This document shows positions 61,723-64,000 of a stretch of DNA of 64,000 bases, piece by piece. A program made the position numbers and the translations under genes. The stretch comes from SKUL01 sp964487545 (GTDB taxonomy: Bacteria; Bacteroidota; Bacteroidia; Flavobacteriales_D; SKUL01): positions 1 through 64,000 of the forward strand of contig CAZARI010000005.1 in NCBI GenBank assembly GCA_964487545.1, read 5' to 3'. The notes beneath the pieces are model-generated. The model saw only the letters and a program-made list of their open reading frames with translations, searched no databases and had not been told where the DNA came from. The number at the start of each line of letters is the position of its first letter. Position 1 is the first letter of the stretch.

Positions 61723-62499
61723 ATGATGAAAACAGAATCAGAAATAGCAAGCGCATCGAAAGCCACCAAAGTGCAGCGCGAGAAAATTGTTGAAATGAAG
61801 CAGCTCAAAAAATCGTTTGGTGACAACCACGTTTTGCGCGACATTAACCTGAACATCTATCGCGGAGAAAACCTGGTGGTGCTTGGCCAATCGGGCACCG
61901 GAAAGTCGGTAATGATAAAATGTCTGGTTCGCCTGCTGCAACACGACGCCGGTGAGCTGCTGGTGTTTGACCAGGATGTTGCAGCGCTCGAAATGGATGA
62001 GCTCAACCAACTGCGCAAAAAACTGGGCTTTGTTTTTCAACATGCTGCCCTTTACGATTCTATGTCGGTTGAAGAAAACCTGAAATTTCCATTGCGGGAT
62101 GTCGCCATGTCACCGAACGAAAAAGACCAACTGGTGTCGGAAGTACTGGCCAGTGTGAGTTTAGAAGAGGCCCGCAACCTAATGCCTGCAGAACTTTCGG
62201 GCGGAATGAGAAAACGTATCGGATTGGCGCGAACCATGATGCTCAAACCCGAATTAATGCTCTACGACGAACCAACAGCCGGCCTCGATCCGATTAATGC
62301 TAAGGAAATCAGCAAACTCATTTTAACAATCCGCCAGCAAAATAAAACCACCGGATTGATTATCACCCACGATATCGAATGTGCTAGAATTACGTCAGAC
62401 CGCATAGTTGTACTCAATGAAGGAAAAGTGGTGGCAGAGGGGACTTTTAACGAACTGGAAAAATCGAGCGATCCCTGGGTGCGGTCATTTTTTGAATAA
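61723..62499 (+). CDS. mlaF: MlaF-type ABC transporter ATPase
   Basis: 258 residues from ATG 61723. Walker A GQSGTGKS is at 55-62, the signature ELSGGMRKRIGLAR and Walker B ELMLYDEPTAGLDP are complete, and SGGMRKR is the MlaF form. The first 22 residues are an unusual polar extension (KTESEIASASKATK). The TTG at 61714 also opens the frame, but ATG-ATG right after the mlaE stop is the better start. It powers the Mla permease. Confidence 0.93.
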   Translation: MMKTESEIASASKATKVQREKIVEMKQLKKSFGDNHVLRDINLNIYRGENLVVLGQSGTGKSVMIKCLVRLLQHDAGELLVFDQDVAALEMDELNQLRKKLGFVFQHAALYDSMSVEENLKFPLRDVAMSPNEKDQLVSEVLASVSLEEARNLMPAELSGGMRKRIGLARTMMLKPELMLYDEPTAGLDPINAKEISKLILTIRQQNKTTGLIITHDIECARITSDRIVVLNEGKVVAEGTFNELEKSSDPWVRSFFE

Positions 62500-62520
62500 A
62501 GAATTAAAAATTGAAGGGTC

Positions 62521-63276
62521 ATGAAAAACGAAGAAGGAAGCAAAATAAAACTGGGTCTATTTGTTACGCTGGCCGTGTTGTTGTTTGTAATCGCCATTTA
62601 TTTCATCGGCAGCCGACAGTATATTTTCACGCCAACCATTTCGGTGAGTGCCGAATTTAAAGATGTGGCCGGATTGCAGGTAGGCAACAATGTGCGCATT
62701 TCTGGAATCAATATCGGTTCGGTAGAGCGCCTCGAAATCATTACCGATAGCACCGTGAGGGTGGATATGGTGATCAGAAAAAACACACAGCAATTCATTA
62801 AAGCAAACGCCCGCGCTACCATTGGCAACGAAGGGCTCATGGGCAACAAGGTCATCAATATTATTCCGGGCACAGGGAGCCACGTTATTGAAGCCAATGC
62901 ACAACTTCAAAGCATCACCCCGGTTAGTGTCGATGACATCATGAACAATCTGAACAAAACCATCGACTATGCCAGTATTGTGGCGTATGATATCTCCGAA
63001 TTAACCGGCGGAATAAGAGAGGGTAGAGGCGCCATCGGAAAACTTTTTGTCGATACTACCTTTGCTCAAACGCTAGATGCAACCATAAAAAGTGCCGAAT
63101 CGGCTGCCGAAGGGCTCAACGAAAATATGGAAGCCGCCAAAAGTAATTTCTTACTGAGGGGCTATTTCAATAGAAAGGAGCGAGAGGAAGAAAAAGCGAG
63201 ACAAGAAGCAGAAAAGAAACAAAAGGAAAAAGACCCAGATCAAGAGGAAAAGAAGAACGGGTTTTTGTGGTGGTAA
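62521..63276 (+). CDS. mlaD: MlaD-type MCE domain protein
   Basis: 251 residues: one N-terminal helix (about 10-30), an MCE domain (about 37-118: VSAEFKDVAGLQVGNNVRISGINIGSVERLE, EGLMGNKVINIIPG), a helical part and a very charged end (REEEKARQEAEKKQKEKDPDQEEKKNGFLWW). MlaD hexamers hold lipid in the periplasm. The charged tail is longer than in E. coli MlaD. No mlaC or mlaB is in the operon. Confidence 0.92.
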   Translation: MKNEEGSKIKLGLFVTLAVLLFVIAIYFIGSRQYIFTPTISVSAEFKDVAGLQVGNNVRISGINIGSVERLEIITDSTVRVDMVIRKNTQQFIKANARATIGNEGLMGNKVINIIPGTGSHVIEANAQLQSITPVSVDDIMNNLNKTIDYASIVAYDISELTGGIREGRGAIGKLFVDTTFAQTLDATIKSAESAAEGLNENMEAAKSNFLLRGYFNRKEREEEKARQEAEKKQKEKDPDQEEKKNGFLWW

Positions 63277-63382
63277 ACGCTCAAGTCTGCGCCCTGTTTT
63301 CAGTCCAGTCGGTATAAAAATTTCAATGTCTGTGTGAATTATATGTAAATTCGTGCAAAATGCTGCGTTATTAATCAGGATA

Positions 63383-64000
63383 ATGCGGCTTTTTTTAAAA
63401 CGCCAGTGTTTGGACAAAGAAGGTGATGTTCACGAACGGTCAGAAAAAATCTTTCCCATTTGGATATTTGGGCTGATGCTTTTTATGCTCCCACTCACCG
63501 TTGCTTCGAATCCACAAACCTATCATGTTCCCGATGAGCTGATCTCAGAAGTGAACAGGCTCATCTACACGGCCAAATATGACTCTGCCCAACAAGTCAC
63601 ACTTGAGTACCTCAAAAATGAATCCCTGACTGACGAGGAGCGGTTCTTTGGTCATTTTCTCTATGCCGAAACAATTCGATCCAGTGGCCGACCGGTGGAA
63701 GCCGTTAGTGCTTTTAACCTCGTTATCAATATGGCGCACATGATTCCCCAAAACAAGGAATTGCTGTCGTTGGGGTACAAAGGTCTTGCTGGAGCATATT
63801 TCGCCATTCCGGATTATGAAAAAGCCAATGAATTTGCCGAAAAATCCATCGCTATCTCGCCCGATTCAACCATTTCAAGTTCAGGTCATGCCACCGTTTA
63901 CTTAATTACCGGCTACTATCATTTTAACAAAAAAAATTATCCAGAAGCGCACCGGCAGTATCTCCTGGCCAAGTCAGAATACCTCAAAGTTGGCGCGCGA
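63383..64000 (+). CDS. TPR-repeat protein with signal or anchor helix (3' end outside window)
   Basis: From ATG 63383 the frame is open to the window edge, 206 codons. A basic start is followed by a hydrophobic stretch (IWIFGLMLFMLPLTVASN, about 28-45) that looks like a signal peptide; an internal ATG near residue 35 could also start. Then come helical pairs of TPR type (FFGHFLYAETIRSSGRPVEAVSAFN, YKGLAGAYFAIPDYEKANEFAEKSIAI, TGYYHFNKKNYPEAHRQYLLAKSEY). Such N-termini in Bacteroidota often belong to sensor kinases or HTH regulators; the missing part would tell. Confidence 0.75.
   Translation, partial: MRLFLKRQCLDKEGDVHERSEKIFPIWIFGLMLFMLPLTVASNPQTYHVPDELISEVNRLIYTAKYDSAQQVTLEYLKNESLTDEERFFGHFLYAETIRSSGRPVEAVSAFNLVINMAHMIPQNKELLSLGYKGLAGAYFAIPDYEKANEFAEKSIAISPDSTISSSGHATVYLITGYYHFNKKNYPEAHRQYLLAKSEYLKVGAR

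Noticed and set aside
1..64000. tRNA and rRNA genes
   Set aside because: No GGTTCRANTCC-type T loop with a matching acceptor stem and no rRNA-like stretch was noticed on either strand by eye; a covariance search would be needed to exclude them fully.

Overview
The window comes from a Bacteroidota chromosome, probably a marine or halotolerant flavobacterium-like lineage. The signs are a type IX secretion (T9SS) C-terminal tail on a CotH-family protein, TonB receptors and porins without sugar-island companions, several Bacteroidota-type promoters (TAnnTTTG at -7), few Shine-Dalgarno sites, and small families typical of the phylum (DUF2024, DUF2200, DUF4256, FISUMP/DUF4348 lipoproteins). The genus cannot be fixed from the sequence. 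No rRNA, tRNA, CRISPR array or intact transposon was seen.

Layout. 1-950: a scar in which the first ~40 codons of gpsA run into a decayed IS21-type istB. 951-3285: an SDR oxidoreductase and a cardiolipin synthase. 3391-10053: a complete N-type ATPase operon, atpDCQRBEFAG, with a two-carboxylate c subunit and a delta-like tail on subunit b, followed by a FISUMP lipoprotein. 11413-17563: serine hydrolase, pirin/FMN-reductase/GNAT cluster, catalase, AlkD-like repair protein. 17887-28477: TonB receptor, K+/H+ antiporter, small stress proteins, a Cys-rich MarR regulator, a porin and an exported CotH kinase. 28627-29531: undecaprenol/diacylglycerol kinase and a GNAT.

29635-36808 is a sulfane-sulfur (persulfide/thiosulfate) island: Crp/Fnr regulator, TSUP exporter, OsmC, ETHE1-type dioxygenase fused to two rhodanese domains, single rhodanese, thioredoxin, two YeeE/YedE half transporters and a SulP anion transporter. 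Two promoters in the island carry the same 18-20 nt operator at exactly the same distance from a weak -7 box; this geometry suggests class II activation, most simply by the island's own Crp protein.

36843-44629: an exported acetolactate-decarboxylase-like protein, SugE-type exporter, TRIC channel, DUF4256, Tag glycosylase, a sulfotransferase/methyltransferase pair, a VTT membrane protein, a ~450 bp array of interlocking inverted repeats, and a DbpA-type helicase. 44865-53223: SRPBCC protein, siderophore receptor plus PepSY reductase-like protein, YciF ferritin-like protein, small membrane proteins, AI-2E and CNNM transporters. 53330-58816: an overlapping AstE-like deacylase / GCS2-CBS ligase pair, adenine deaminase and an EEP phosphatase. 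58939-64000: AsmA-like protein, a disordered small protein, a Mla lipid-transport operon (mlaE-mlaF-mlaD) behind a large hairpin and TAACAGC repeats, and the start of a TPR protein that runs off the edge.

The strongest candidates for something new are the paired operator/promoters of the sulfur island, the palindrome inside the promoter at 23410-23440 near a Cys4 MarR regulator, the 42838-43293 repeat array, and the conserved-looking intergenic element at 34893-34971.
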